Of a stretch of DNA of 64,000 nucleotides, positions 25,990 to 35,319 are shown in pieces. Under the pieces are notes generated by a model. It had not been told where the DNA came from. It worked only from the letters and a program-made list of their open reading frames with translations, and searched no databases. The stretch is from contig NZ_AP017457.1 in the NCBI RefSeq assembly GCF_002355535.1, forward strand, positions 806,001-870,000. The letters run 5' to 3'. Positions within the stretch are counted from its first letter, which is position 1. Each line of letters opens with the position of its first letter. This stretch comes from Aurantimicrobium minutum (GTDB lineage: Bacteria > Actinomycetota > Actinomycetes > Actinomycetales > Microbacteriaceae). The translations under genes and the position numbers were made by a program.

Positions 25990-28038
25990 GTGACTATCCC
26001 TCCTGCACTGAACAACCTTGGCGTGCGCCAAACCGGAAACGGTGGCGAGCTCAAGGTTTTTAGTGCGCATGCTGAGGGAATTGACCTACTGGTCTATGAG
26101 GCTCCCGGCAGCAACCACATAGCTGAACGCCACTCGTTGAAAAAGGGAAAGGCAGGGGTGTGGAGCACCACATCCTCCAAGCTCATTCCTGGTGCTGAGT
26201 ATTCGCTGCAAGCATGGGGCCCTGCAGGTCCGCAAGATTCCTTCTCGGTTGAAGAACTCCTCATTGATCCCTACGCCAAAGGTTTGAGCAAGGTTGGTAA
26301 CCAGTGGCGCAATGTCGTAGTAGACACCAGCTTTGATTGGGAAGACTCGACCAAACCACAGACCCCACTGGATCAATCCGTCATTTATGAGGCACATGTT
26401 CGAGGTCTAACCAAGATGCATCCGAGTGTTCCGCTCGAACTGCGCGGAACATATGCCGGTCTTGGTCACGAAGCGATGACGACCTACCTCACCGAGCTGG
26501 GCGTGACCGCAGTTGAGCTACTGCCGGTGCACACCTTTGTCTCCGAAGAACACCTTCTTCGACAGGGCCTGACCAACTACTGGGGTTACAACACCCTTAA
26601 TTTCTTCACTCCCCACGAGGCGTATGCCACCCATGAATCTCGCGCAGAGGGACCATCTGCGGTGCTTCGCGAATTCAAACAGATGGTCAAGGACCTCCAC
26701 GCTGCTGGATTAGAGGTCATTCTTGATGTGGTGTACAACCACACTGCTGAGGAAGGTAAGTTCGGCCCACGTCTGAGCTTCCGAGGCTTAGACAACGCGA
26801 GCTACTACCGCCAAACACCCGATGGTGAATATATCGACACCACAGGGTGCGGCAATTCTTTGAATGCCTCTGAGCCTGTTGTCCAAAAACTGATTCTTGA
26901 TTCGCTGCGTTACTGGGCCGAAGAGGTTCAGGTTGACGGGTTCCGTTTTGACCTTGCTGTGACCTTGGGTCGCAATGAGGATGCAGAGTACGAAAAAGAC
27001 CACCCACTGCTCGAGGCAATACGAACTGATCCTGTGCTCTCCAACACCAAGCTCATCGCGGAGCCGTGGGATGTTGGCTTAGGCGGCTGGCAGACCGGAA
27101 ACTTTGCAGATGGCTGGCACGAATGGAACGACCGCTACCGCGATCGCATCCGTAACTTCTGGCTTCCTGATATTGCACAGGCTCGAGAGACCGGCATTGC
27201 ACCCACCGGTGTGGGCGGTTTCGCCACCCGTCTGGCAGGATCAAGCAACACATTCTCTGCTGAGCGCGGCCCGGTCGCCTCCGTGAACTTCATCACCGCA
27301 CATGATGGCTTTACGTTGAACGATTTGACGATGTACAACTACAAGCACAACATCGGTAACGGTGAAGATAACCGTGATGGAACGGATAACAACCGCTCCT
27401 TCAATCATGGTGTGGAAGGCCCCACAGATAATCCAGATGTGATTGCTGCACGCCGGCGCACGATGCGTAATTTGATGGGCACATTGCTTCTGTCCGCAGG
27501 TATCCCCATGATTACCGCCGGCGATGAATTCGGTCGCACCCAGCACGGAAACAACAACGCTTATTGTCACGACTCCCCCTTGACCTGGGTGAACTGGGAG
27601 CTCCAGGAGTGGCAGCAAGACATGCTCGCCACCACCAAACACCTTACAAAGATGCGCCAGGAACATCCGGCACTGCGTCCAACAAAGTTTGGTGTCTTCG
27701 GCGAGCGCATTCCCAGTGCCAGTCAGGTTGATTGGTACAACACCCAGGGCGAAATGATGGAGTTGGAGGATTGGGAAGATCCTCACAACCGCACGCTGCA
27801 ATATGTTGCCGCGAGCACCCCAGAATCTGGTGATTTCAACCGTATTTTGATGATCATTCACGGAACCGAACAACCCACTTCTGTGGTGGTCCCCAAACAT
27901 GAGGGGGTTCTCTTCTACGAGCCACTGTGGTTTAGTCCCCACCACACTCCTCGAGATGTTCCCGGCGTGCTTCGCCCAGGTGAGACGTTCAAACTCACGG
28001 GAACATCCATTTTGTTGTTCAACGCTGCAAACTCGTAG
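25990..28038 (+). CDS. glgX: Glycogen debranching enzyme GlgX (isoamylase type)
   Basis: The 682-residue GH13 enzyme has an N-terminal early-set domain (GELKVFSAHAEGIDLLVYE), then the barrel motifs VIYEAHVRGLTK, ILDVVYNHTAE, the nucleophile Asp in VDGFRFDLAVTLGR, the acid Glu in TKLIAEPWDVG and FITAHDGFTLNDL. It cleaves alpha-1,6 branches of partly degraded glycogen. The start is GTG 25990 (TIPPALNNLG follows), set by the TAGTCT box and agreeing with family N-termini. It heads a cluster with glgE and glgB. Confidence 0.95.
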   Translation: MTIPPALNNLGVRQTGNGGELKVFSAHAEGIDLLVYEAPGSNHIAERHSLKKGKAGVWSTTSSKLIPGAEYSLQAWGPAGPQDSFSVEELLIDPYAKGLSKVGNQWRNVVVDTSFDWEDSTKPQTPLDQSVIYEAHVRGLTKMHPSVPLELRGTYAGLGHEAMTTYLTELGVTAVELLPVHTFVSEEHLLRQGLTNYWGYNTLNFFTPHEAYATHESRAEGPSAVLREFKQMVKDLHAAGLEVILDVVYNHTAEEGKFGPRLSFRGLDNASYYRQTPDGEYIDTTGCGNSLNASEPVVQKLILDSLRYWAEEVQVDGFRFDLAVTLGRNEDAEYEKDHPLLEAIRTDPVLSNTKLIAEPWDVGLGGWQTGNFADGWHEWNDRYRDRIRNFWLPDIAQARETGIAPTGVGGFATRLAGSSNTFSAERGPVASVNFITAHDGFTLNDLTMYNYKHNIGNGEDNRDGTDNNRSFNHGVEGPTDNPDVIAARRRTMRNLMGTLLLSAGIPMITAGDEFGRTQHGNNNAYCHDSPLTWVNWELQEWQQDMLATTKHLTKMRQEHPALRPTKFGVFGERIPSASQVDWYNTQGEMMELEDWEDPHNRTLQYVAASTPESGDFNRILMIIHGTEQPTSVVVPKHEGVLFYEPLWFSPHHTPRDVPGVLRPGETFKLTGTSILLFNAANS

Positions 28039-28062
28039 TTTCCAGAACACACTGCAAGAGAG

Positions 28063-28068
28063 TAGTTT
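28063..28068 (+). promoter_or_regulatory. -10 box for leaderless glgE (TAGTTT)
   Basis: TAGTTT, six bases, then the ATG at 28075, within the 36-bp gap after glgX. This would give glgE its own leaderless transcript in addition to read-through. Confidence 0.5.
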
Positions 28069-28074
28069 TCGATT

Positions 28075-30075
28075 ATGGAACCCTCATCCATCGGCCGCAT
28101 TCCCATTCTCGACGTTCGCCCTGATCTGGGGGTGCCTGAGCTTTCTGCGAAATCGTTTGTCGGAGAAGTTGTCCCTTTCAGCGCGACATGTTTCCGTGAA
28201 GGTCACGACCTGATCGGTGTTGCACTGCATTTACGCAACCCCGAAGGAAAGTCTTCGAGGCTTCAGATGCACTCTGCAGGTCCTGGCACCGACAGGTGGA
28301 TTGTTCAAGCACAGCCAGATAAGCCTGGTGCGTGGACTTTCACCGTTGAGGCCTACTCGGATGACTATGCAACATGGCATCACAACGCTGAGGTTAAGAT
28401 TCCTCTAGGAATTGATGTGGAGTTGATGCTGACCATCGGCTCCGAGCTGTTCACTCGAGCTTCCAAGGAGCCCTCGAGGACCGCTACCCACCGCAAAAAA
28501 CTGGCGGCTGTTGCAACCGCATTGGCAGATACAACTATTGACCCACTGATTCGTTTTGAAAAAGCCAGTGGCGAAGAAGTTGATGCCCTGCTTTCACACG
28601 CCCCGATTTCTAGCTTGGAAACCTTCTCCGCTGAATACCCACTTCGTGTAGAGCGCGTGCGTGCCGGGTTTGCTAACTGGTATGAATTCTTCCCCCGCTC
28701 CGAGGGGGCCAAGCTCAATGCAGATGGTTCCTGGACGTCGGGTACCTTCCGCACGGCAGCCAAACGTTTAACGGCTGTGGCAAAAATGGGCTTCAACGTT
28801 TTATACATGCCCCCCATTCACCCCATCGGCACCATCAACCGTAAAGGCCCCAACAACACCTTGGTCACAAACCCAGGTGACCCAGGCTCTCCGTGGGCTA
28901 TTGGTTCTGCAGACGGCGGCCATGATGCTATCCATCCCGACCTGGGTGACTTTTCTGACTTTGCCTTTTTCCTCAAAGAAGCAAAAAAGAACGGGCTCGA
29001 GGTTGCATTAGATCTTGCCCTGCAAGCAGCTCCTGATCACCCGTGGGTAAAAACAAACCCTGAATGGTTTACCACCCTGCCCGATGGCAGCATTGCCTTC
29101 GCAGAAAACCCACCCAAGAAGTATCAAGACATCTACCCCATCAATTTTGATAACGACCCTGAAGGCATTCGTGCTGAGGTTCTGCGGGTGGTTTTGTTCT
29201 GGATTTCTCAGGGAATCACCACATTCAGGGTTGACAACCCACACACCAAACCAGTCGATTTCTGGGAATGGCTGATTGCTGAAGTTAACAGCAAACATCC
29301 CGAAGTTGTTTTTTTAGCTGAAGCGTTTACTCGCCCAGCCATGATGCAAACTCTTGCCAAAGTGGGATTCCAGCAGTCATATTCTTATTTCACCTGGCGC
29401 AACACGAAGTGGGAGTTGGAAGAATTCTTCCGCTCGATTTCGAATGACACGGCAGATTTCATGCGGCCTAACCTTTTTGTGAACACGCCAGATATTCTCA
29501 CCGAATACTTGCAATTCGGGGGGCCTGCCGCCTTCACTATTCGCGCCACGCTCGCGGCAACAGCCGCACCACTGTGGGGTGTGTACACCGGTTTTGAGCT
29601 CTATGAATCTGTTGCCCGCCCAGGTGCAGAGGAATATATCGATAACGAAAAGTTCGAATATAAATTCCGCGATTGGGCTGCCATCGACAAGGCCGGGACC
29701 TCCCTAGCTCCCTATCTGACACAGTTGAACACAATCCGTGCAGAACACCCTGCTTTGGGACAACTGCGCAACATCACCATTCAGCGCACTGACGATGATG
29801 CAATCCTGTGTTACAGCAAACACTTGGATGCCCAATTTACGGGAACCGGAAGCTCCGACACCCTCATCATCGTGGTGAACACTGACCCTCACTCAGTGCG
29901 TGAAACCACCGTGCATTTGGATCTCACCACGCTCGGCGCCACACACGGTGACACCCTCACCGTAACCAACCTCATCACCGGCACAGAATGGACTTGGGGT
30001 GCAGATAACTACGTACGCTTGGATCCTTTCACTGAGCCAGTCCATATTTTGCATGTGAGCGGAGTGAACTCGTGA
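28075..30075 (+). CDS. glgE: Alpha-1,4-glucan:maltose-1-phosphate maltosyltransferase
   Basis: The 666-residue GH13_3 enzyme has an N-terminal domain with RIPILDVRPDLG, then MGFNVLYMPPIHPIGTINRK, the nucleophile Asp in ITTFRVDNPHTKP and the acid/base Glu in VVFLAEAFTRP. These positions match Streptomyces GlgE. It lengthens alpha-1,4-glucan chains with maltosyl units from maltose-1-phosphate, an actinobacterial route to glycogen-like glucan. The partner branching enzyme glgB overlaps its stop (GTGA). The genes for making maltose-1-phosphate (treS-pep2 or glgM) are not in the window. Confidence 0.97.
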   Translation: MEPSSIGRIPILDVRPDLGVPELSAKSFVGEVVPFSATCFREGHDLIGVALHLRNPEGKSSRLQMHSAGPGTDRWIVQAQPDKPGAWTFTVEAYSDDYATWHHNAEVKIPLGIDVELMLTIGSELFTRASKEPSRTATHRKKLAAVATALADTTIDPLIRFEKASGEEVDALLSHAPISSLETFSAEYPLRVERVRAGFANWYEFFPRSEGAKLNADGSWTSGTFRTAAKRLTAVAKMGFNVLYMPPIHPIGTINRKGPNNTLVTNPGDPGSPWAIGSADGGHDAIHPDLGDFSDFAFFLKEAKKNGLEVALDLALQAAPDHPWVKTNPEWFTTLPDGSIAFAENPPKKYQDIYPINFDNDPEGIRAEVLRVVLFWISQGITTFRVDNPHTKPVDFWEWLIAEVNSKHPEVVFLAEAFTRPAMMQTLAKVGFQQSYSYFTWRNTKWELEEFFRSISNDTADFMRPNLFVNTPDILTEYLQFGGPAAFTIRATLAATAAPLWGVYTGFELYESVARPGAEEYIDNEKFEYKFRDWAAIDKAGTSLAPYLTQLNTIRAEHPALGQLRNITIQRTDDDAILCYSKHLDAQFTGTGSSDTLIIVVNTDPHSVRETTVHLDLTTLGATHGDTLTVTNLITGTEWTWGADNYVRLDPFTEPVHILHVSGVNS

Positions 30076-32339
30076 CCGAGAAAAAGCCAGCCGTGAAAAG
30101 AGCTGCAGCCAAAAAAACTACTACGAAGAAAACTGCCCTCTCGGATTGGCACACACCCCAGCTCGATGACGGCCTGCTTGCGTGGGTTGCTCAGGGAAGC
30201 CATTACGACCCGCACAGTGTGTTGGGACAGCACCTGATTGCTGTCGAGGGCTCAACAGATCACGTCACGATTATTCGCACTCGACGCCCCTTGGCTTCTG
30301 AGGTCATCGCCATATTGGGCAGCAAAGCCCGTATCGAGCTCAGTCACGCCGGTCACGGCATCTGGGAGGGTGCACACACTCTCGGTTTGCAGGATTACAA
30401 AATTGAAACCCGTTACCCCGACGGCTCGGAGTGGATTGCAGAAGACGGCTACCGCTTTGCCCCCACCGTTGGTGAGCTAGACCTGCACTTGATTCGTGAA
30501 GGAAGACACGAGCGGCTCTGGGAAGTACTCGGTGCTCGCTATATCGGCCATGGCGGAGTCAAGGGGACAGTTCAAGGAACCGCATTTAGTGTGTGGGCTC
30601 CTAACGCTCAAGCCCTGCGTGTGAAAGGAACATTCAACAACTGGAACGGCGAAGGCCACTCGATGCGTTCACTGGGCTCGAGTGGCGTCTGGGAACTGTT
30701 TGTGCCCGATGTGCACCCCGGTGAGGTCTACAAGTTTGAAATACTCACCAAAGCAGGCCACTGGGTTGAACGTGCCGATCCAATGGCGCGCCAAACTGAG
30801 TGCCCACCACTGACGGGCTCCATCATTGCTCACTCCACCTACAAGTGGGGCGATAAGAAGTGGCTGACCAAGCGAGCAAAAACTGCTCAACATGCTGCCC
30901 CCATGAGTATTTATGAACTGCATGTGGGTTCATGGCGCCAAGGATTGTCTTACCGCCAGCTAGCAGATGACCTCATTGGTCACGTTCTTGAAACTGGCTT
31001 TACCCACGTTGAGTTTATGCCGTTGGCAGAACACCCTTATGGGCCTTCCTGGGGATACCAAGTCACTGGCTACTACGCTCCAACTGCACGCTTTGGCGAC
31101 CCAGATGATCTGAAGTATCTCATTGACCGCCTGCACGATGCGGGAATCGGAGTGCTCCTGGACTGGGTTCCCGGCCACTTCCCCAAGGACGAATGGGCTT
31201 TGGCACGTTTTGATGGTCAGCCTCTCTACGAACATGCTGATCCTCGCAAGGGTGAGCATCCCGACTGGGGAACCTACATCTTTGACTTTGGTCGCAATGA
31301 GGTGCGCAACTTCCTCGTGGCCAACGCACTGTATTGGATCGAAGAGTTCCACATTGATGGTTTACGCGTCGACGCCGTCGCATCCATGTTGTACCTGGAT
31401 TACAGTCGCGAAGATGGCCAGTGGCTGCCCAACCAATACGGCGGACGCGAAAACCTCGAAGCAATCAACTTCCTGCAAGAAGCCAACGCCACCGTTTATA
31501 AACACCACCCTGGTGTCATCATGGCAGCCGAGGAGTCAACTTCCTGGGGTGGTGTCACCGCCCCAACCGAAGGTGGCGGTTTGGGCTTTGGTTTCAAATG
31601 GAACATGGGCTGGATGCACGACAGCCTCGAATACATCCACACCGATCCGATGTATCGGGAGTATCACCACTGGGATATCACTTTCTCATTCCAGTATGCG
31701 TTTAGTGAAAACTTCATCCTGCCGATCTCTCATGACGAGGTCGTTCACGGTAAGGGATCACTTCTAGCCAAAATGCCAGGCGACCACTGGCAAAAGCTGG
31801 CAAATATGCGCGCATATTTGGCATTCATGTGGGGCCATCCTGGCAAGCAACTTCTCTTTATGGGGCAAGAGTTCGGTCAGCCCTCAGAGTGGAGCCAGGA
31901 ACGCTCCCTGGATTGGTGGATTTTGGACCAGCCTGCCCACCAAGGTTTGCAGCGGATGGTGAAGCAGCTCAATAAGGTCTATCAGGACACCCCCGCACTG
32001 TGGCAGCGCGATAGCGAGCCTGAAGCCTTCCAGTGGATTGATGGTGCAGATAACGGCCGTAATGTTGTCTCATTTGTTCGCTATGACTCCAAGGGCAACG
32101 CGTTAGCTGTGGTATCGAACTTTGCGGGAAACCCTCACCATGATTTCCAGCTTGGTTTGCCCTCAGGTGGAGTCTGGACTGAGCTGTTCAACTCTGATGC
32201 TCAGGACTTTGGTGGTTCCGGTGTGGGCAACATGGGCAAGGTGACTGCAACCAAGGACCAGTGGAACAATTTCGAACACTCCGCTCGAATTACCCTGCCA
32301 CCTTTGGGTGTTCTCTTCTTCTACAAGCCTGCGAAGTAG
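30072..32339 (+). CDS. glgB: 1,4-alpha-glucan branching enzyme
   Basis: The 755-residue GH13_9 enzyme has two N-terminal beta domains (N1 and a CBM48 with AFSVWAPNAQALRVKG), the barrel with WGYQVTGYYAPTARFG, nucleophile Asp in GLRVDAVASMLYLD, acid Glu in IMAAEESTSWGG and LPISHDEVVHGKGS. It makes alpha-1,6 branches in the glucan extended by GlgE. The first 25 residues are a basic, alanine-lysine-rich extension (KKPAVKRAAAKKTTTKK) not needed for the fold. The GTG start overlaps the glgE stop by 4 nt. Confidence 0.97.
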   Translation: MTEKKPAVKRAAAKKTTTKKTALSDWHTPQLDDGLLAWVAQGSHYDPHSVLGQHLIAVEGSTDHVTIIRTRRPLASEVIAILGSKARIELSHAGHGIWEGAHTLGLQDYKIETRYPDGSEWIAEDGYRFAPTVGELDLHLIREGRHERLWEVLGARYIGHGGVKGTVQGTAFSVWAPNAQALRVKGTFNNWNGEGHSMRSLGSSGVWELFVPDVHPGEVYKFEILTKAGHWVERADPMARQTECPPLTGSIIAHSTYKWGDKKWLTKRAKTAQHAAPMSIYELHVGSWRQGLSYRQLADDLIGHVLETGFTHVEFMPLAEHPYGPSWGYQVTGYYAPTARFGDPDDLKYLIDRLHDAGIGVLLDWVPGHFPKDEWALARFDGQPLYEHADPRKGEHPDWGTYIFDFGRNEVRNFLVANALYWIEEFHIDGLRVDAVASMLYLDYSREDGQWLPNQYGGRENLEAINFLQEANATVYKHHPGVIMAAEESTSWGGVTAPTEGGGLGFGFKWNMGWMHDSLEYIHTDPMYREYHHWDITFSFQYAFSENFILPISHDEVVHGKGSLLAKMPGDHWQKLANMRAYLAFMWGHPGKQLLFMGQEFGQPSEWSQERSLDWWILDQPAHQGLQRMVKQLNKVYQDTPALWQRDSEPEAFQWIDGADNGRNVVSFVRYDSKGNALAVVSNFAGNPHHDFQLGLPSGGVWTELFNSDAQDFGGSGVGNMGKVTATKDQWNNFEHSARITLPPLGVLFFYKPAK

Positions 32340-33326
32340 CTAGTACAGTAGGTTCGTCAGTCGCATCCGTGCGGCATTGACGACAGGGTCAGTCACACCG
32401 ACAACCTCAAAAAGCTCAAGCAACCTGGCACGAACGACGTTCTTACCATCTTGATCCAAGGTGGGAAAAAGCACGAGAAGACGATCAAAAGCGTCCTCGA
32501 TGTGACCGCCGGAGACGTCGAGATCTGCAACATCGAGCTGCTGCGCTAACCCCTGAGGGTTAGCTGCAGCTGCAGCACGAATATCTGCCATCGCTTTGCC
32601 TTGCAGACGGTGCAATAAGGAAATCTGGGCAAGCCCCGCCTTCGCATCTGCGTCGTTAGGGTTTTGCTTCAGAGCCTTCTCCCACGCCACGATTGCAGCT
32701 GGATAGTCTCCTCGCTCTGCAGCATCAAAAGCTTCTTGGTGCAATGGTGGCAGAGCAGGTGCTGGTGGCTCAACTGGAGCACCTGCTTCACCGGCAGGAG
32801 CTCCTGCAGGTTTGGCAATGCCCACAACACCGTTTTGTGCAGCAAGTTCCAGAACTTGTTCAAACAGGTTCTGAATGTCCGCTTCTGCGGCAACCCCAGC
32901 AAAGAGTGGAAGAGGTCTACCAGCAAGCACTGCAGCAGTCGTTGGAACGGTTTGTGCTTGGAAAGCTTGCGCCAGTTGAGGGTTCTCGACGGCGTTCACA
33001 CGAACCAAGATCAGGCGCCCCTCAAATGCCAGTACAACCTTTTCCAGAATCGGAGAAAGTTCAGCACACTGGGGGGCTTCGTCTGCCCACAGGTCAACAA
33101 TGACGGGTACTTGGTTCGACAGATCCAAGATGGCAGTGAAGTTGGTGTCTGTTCCTTCGAGAACCAATTGTGGAACTGGAACCGATGTTCCCGCAGAAAC
33201 TGGAGCAGAGGGTTCGCCCGGTGCTCGAGTTCCACCAGCGGTGTTCACCGATCCAGGCGCTGGGCGGTTTACCAGTGAACTGAGGTCAACCGCGCCACGT
33301 AGGTTAGGAAGTGACGGCATCGACAT
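32340..33326 (-). CDS. Thioredoxin-TPR protein, CnoX/YbbN-like
   Basis: The 328-residue protein has a disordered Pro/Ala/Gly-rich N-terminus (to about residue 50), a thioredoxin-like domain (about 52-160) and C-terminal TPR-like repeats (from about 190, with EAFDAAERGDYPAAIVAWEKAL). The active-site motif is APQC in place of CGPC: the first cysteine is lost and the second kept, as in E. coli CnoX (SxxC). CnoX-type proteins are holdases that pass clients to chaperones under oxidative stress. It starts with one base overlap with the upstream membrane protein (TAATG) and abuts glgB convergently. Confidence 0.85.
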   Translation of the reverse strand: MSMPSLPNLRGAVDLSSLVNRPAPGSVNTAGGTRAPGEPSAPVSAGTSVPVPQLVLEGTDTNFTAILDLSNQVPVIVDLWADEAPQCAELSPILEKVVLAFEGRLILVRVNAVENPQLAQAFQAQTVPTTAAVLAGRPLPLFAGVAAEADIQNLFEQVLELAAQNGVVGIAKPAGAPAGEAGAPVEPPAPALPPLHQEAFDAAERGDYPAAIVAWEKALKQNPNDADAKAGLAQISLLHRLQGKAMADIRAAAAANPQGLAQQLDVADLDVSGGHIEDAFDRLLVLFPTLDQDGKNVVRARLLELFEVVGVTDPVVNAARMRLTNLLY

Positions 33327-35116
33327 TAGAGTCCCTTTGCTGCAATCAGGCCCTGGGTGTATCCCAGGAGGCGAATCTTTTCTGTGCTGCCCAATGGCGG
33401 AACGTAGAAGGCAAGTTGCAAGCCATAGGTGGATTCCACACCTGTAGGAGAAGAGGAAATACCGCTTAGTGTTTTAGCTTGGCCTTCAAGGCTGACCGAT
33501 GCTCCTGCTTCGGTGGGCTTGACGGTTTCAACCTCGTTCAAACCGACGGTCACTATGGCACCAGAGTCGAGTGTTGCCAAGCCCATGGGAACTCCAGTTC
33601 CCGGTGACTGACTGAATTCAACCGATGCACGACCAGAGAGTGAACCAATCTTTTGGTCTTTGTATGTCTTACCCACCTGCGTTACGAGGGTGTCTGCAGT
33701 AAGGTCGAACAAACCGTAATAGGGGCTTGCTTCACCTTGCATCAGGACTGAACCATATGCGGCAGAAAGCTGGTCAGGTGAAATCATGAGCAGTTTGGAA
33801 TCTGGCATGACCAAAGCGGAACCAACATTTGCTGGCGCAACGGTTGGTACGGAGGCATTTGGTTCCAGCGTGACCAAATACTCAATGTGGTAATTATCCC
33901 GAGGAGAATTCTGGATCATCATCAGCCCCATGGTGGGAACGGAAGGATCTTTCTCGTTTTGCACAACAGCGATGACCTGGCGGGGCCATGCGTTAGTTGC
34001 CTGAGGCATAACAAATGTAATGGGCGATGCTGCCAGAGCAGGCAATGCGGGAACACCGCCGTCAACCTTGCGGATGGCATAGTTAGCCGCGCGAATTTCC
34101 TGAGCAGGTCCAATCAATCGCGTTGCCGACAGGTTTGCATCGAGTGTGGAATCTGCCGAAGAAACGACGGTAGAAATCTTCTCCAGAATCACACCAAGCT
34201 GGCGTTCAGTCACAGCTGGGGGTTCACCTTCGATACCAGGAGTTGGCGTCGCTGAAGGAGTTGCTTGCTCAGCTGGTGCCTGTGGAGCTTGGAAAGGACT
34301 GCACGAGCTCAATCCCACCGTCAGCACACCTGCGAGGCCCAGAGCCACGAAGCTAGAGCCCCGTGGCAGTGCACGGCGGCCCTTGGCCGCGGCACTTACC
34401 AAAGATTTAGGTTTCGGCATGCTCAAGCTACGAGGCTTAGGTGGCTTAGGACCTGATCCCCGACGCCTGGGGCCTTGAGAGTTGCGGTCATGGCGCAATG
34501 CCCACAAATACAAAATCAAGCCCACCAGTGCCAACACACCACCGATGATGATGAATCCCGTGGCAAACGGAACAGCGCTCGGCAGTGGCCATGAAATTGT
34601 CACGTCACCTGGAGCATTAGCTGTCCCATCCGAAGCGATGATGACAGACATGCTCTTGTCCAGTTCGGTAGGCACGGTCGCAGCCTTTTGAGCGTTTGCT
34701 TCTCCAAGCCAGAGATCACTGCCAGCAGGAGAGATAACAGTCTGCTCAGGAAGTTCTGTCAAAGCAGGGTTTTCTGGATCCTCGACTAGGGGCTTGCCTT
34801 CAGCGAGAACAAACTTGCTCTGGTTTGTGGAGTACCCCAAGGCGTCAAAGTCATCTGAGCCGATCCAGGCTTTAACGTCATCTGTGCGACCGTAGCCAAC
34901 AAAGTTTCCTTTACTGGCTCCAGAAACTGTGATGTAGGGGGTGTTTCCGTGGAGGGTAAGAGTCTTACCGTCGATGACCATGTAGGGAGTATTTGGATTT
35001 ACTTCCGCACTGAGGGTGATCATTTCGGGGCCGGAGAAAAAAAGTTTCTGGGTTACACCGATGCCAAGCAGAATGGCCGCTACGACGAACACGCCAATAG
35101 CAATAATGAACCGCAC
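33326..35116 (-). CDS. Bipartite membrane protein with internal lipobox-like site, unknown function
   Basis: The 596-residue protein has an N-terminal signal or anchor (about 1-22), an extracytoplasmic region, a strong helix at about 188-210 (IIIGGVLALVGLILYLWAL), a basic cytoplasmic linker (PRRRGSGPKPPKPRS) and a third hydrophobic segment ending in VGLSSCSPF that looks like a lipoprotein signal. A Thr/Pro-rich spacer and a C-terminal domain of about 280 residues follow. It looks like a fusion of a membrane protein and a lipoprotein. GTG 35116 has AGGAG upstream. No named family is recognised with confidence. Confidence 0.75.
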   Translation of the reverse strand: MRFIIAIGVFVVAAILLGIGVTQKLFFSGPEMITLSAEVNPNTPYMVIDGKTLTLHGNTPYITVSGASKGNFVGYGRTDDVKAWIGSDDFDALGYSTNQSKFVLAEGKPLVEDPENPALTELPEQTVISPAGSDLWLGEANAQKAATVPTELDKSMSVIIASDGTANAPGDVTISWPLPSAVPFATGFIIIGGVLALVGLILYLWALRHDRNSQGPRRRGSGPKPPKPRSLSMPKPKSLVSAAAKGRRALPRGSSFVALGLAGVLTVGLSSCSPFQAPQAPAEQATPSATPTPGIEGEPPAVTERQLGVILEKISTVVSSADSTLDANLSATRLIGPAQEIRAANYAIRKVDGGVPALPALAASPITFVMPQATNAWPRQVIAVVQNEKDPSVPTMGLMMIQNSPRDNYHIEYLVTLEPNASVPTVAPANVGSALVMPDSKLLMISPDQLSAAYGSVLMQGEASPYYGLFDLTADTLVTQVGKTYKDQKIGSLSGRASVEFSQSPGTGVPMGLATLDSGAIVTVGLNEVETVKPTEAGASVSLEGQAKTLSGISSSPTGVESTYGLQLAFYVPPLGSTEKIRLLGYTQGLIAAKGL

Positions 35117-35220
35117 GATTTGTCTCCTAGTACGTATGCACGTTCATGACACCAGATTCGGTCACCAACGTCACGTTAAGTCCTAATAAAGATACCCGAA
35201 ACACGTGAGGGAAACCTGTG

Positions 35221-35305
35221 AGGGGCTTTTTCCCCTTATCCGGCGCAGATTATGGCTTCACACCTAGGTAGACTCACAGGGTTGCTTTCTCCCGAAAGTC
35301 GGGAG
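35221..35305 (+). promoter_or_regulatory. Divergent intergenic region: -10 box and two hairpins
   Basis: This lies in the 203-bp gap between two divergent genes. TAGACT (35269-35274) is a likely -10 for the plus gene; AGGGG-CTTTTT-CCCCT (35221-35236) is a small hairpin upstream; CTCCCGA-AAG-TCGGGAG (35289-35305) is a 7-bp hairpin in the predicted leader just before GGAAGGGAACA and the GTG at 35320. Confidence 0.4.
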
Positions 35306-35319
35306 TATGGAAGGGAACA

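Noticed and set aside
27241-28050. 269-codon open frame antisense to glgX
   Set aside because: Shadow of the glgX third-position pattern; no start signal or domain.
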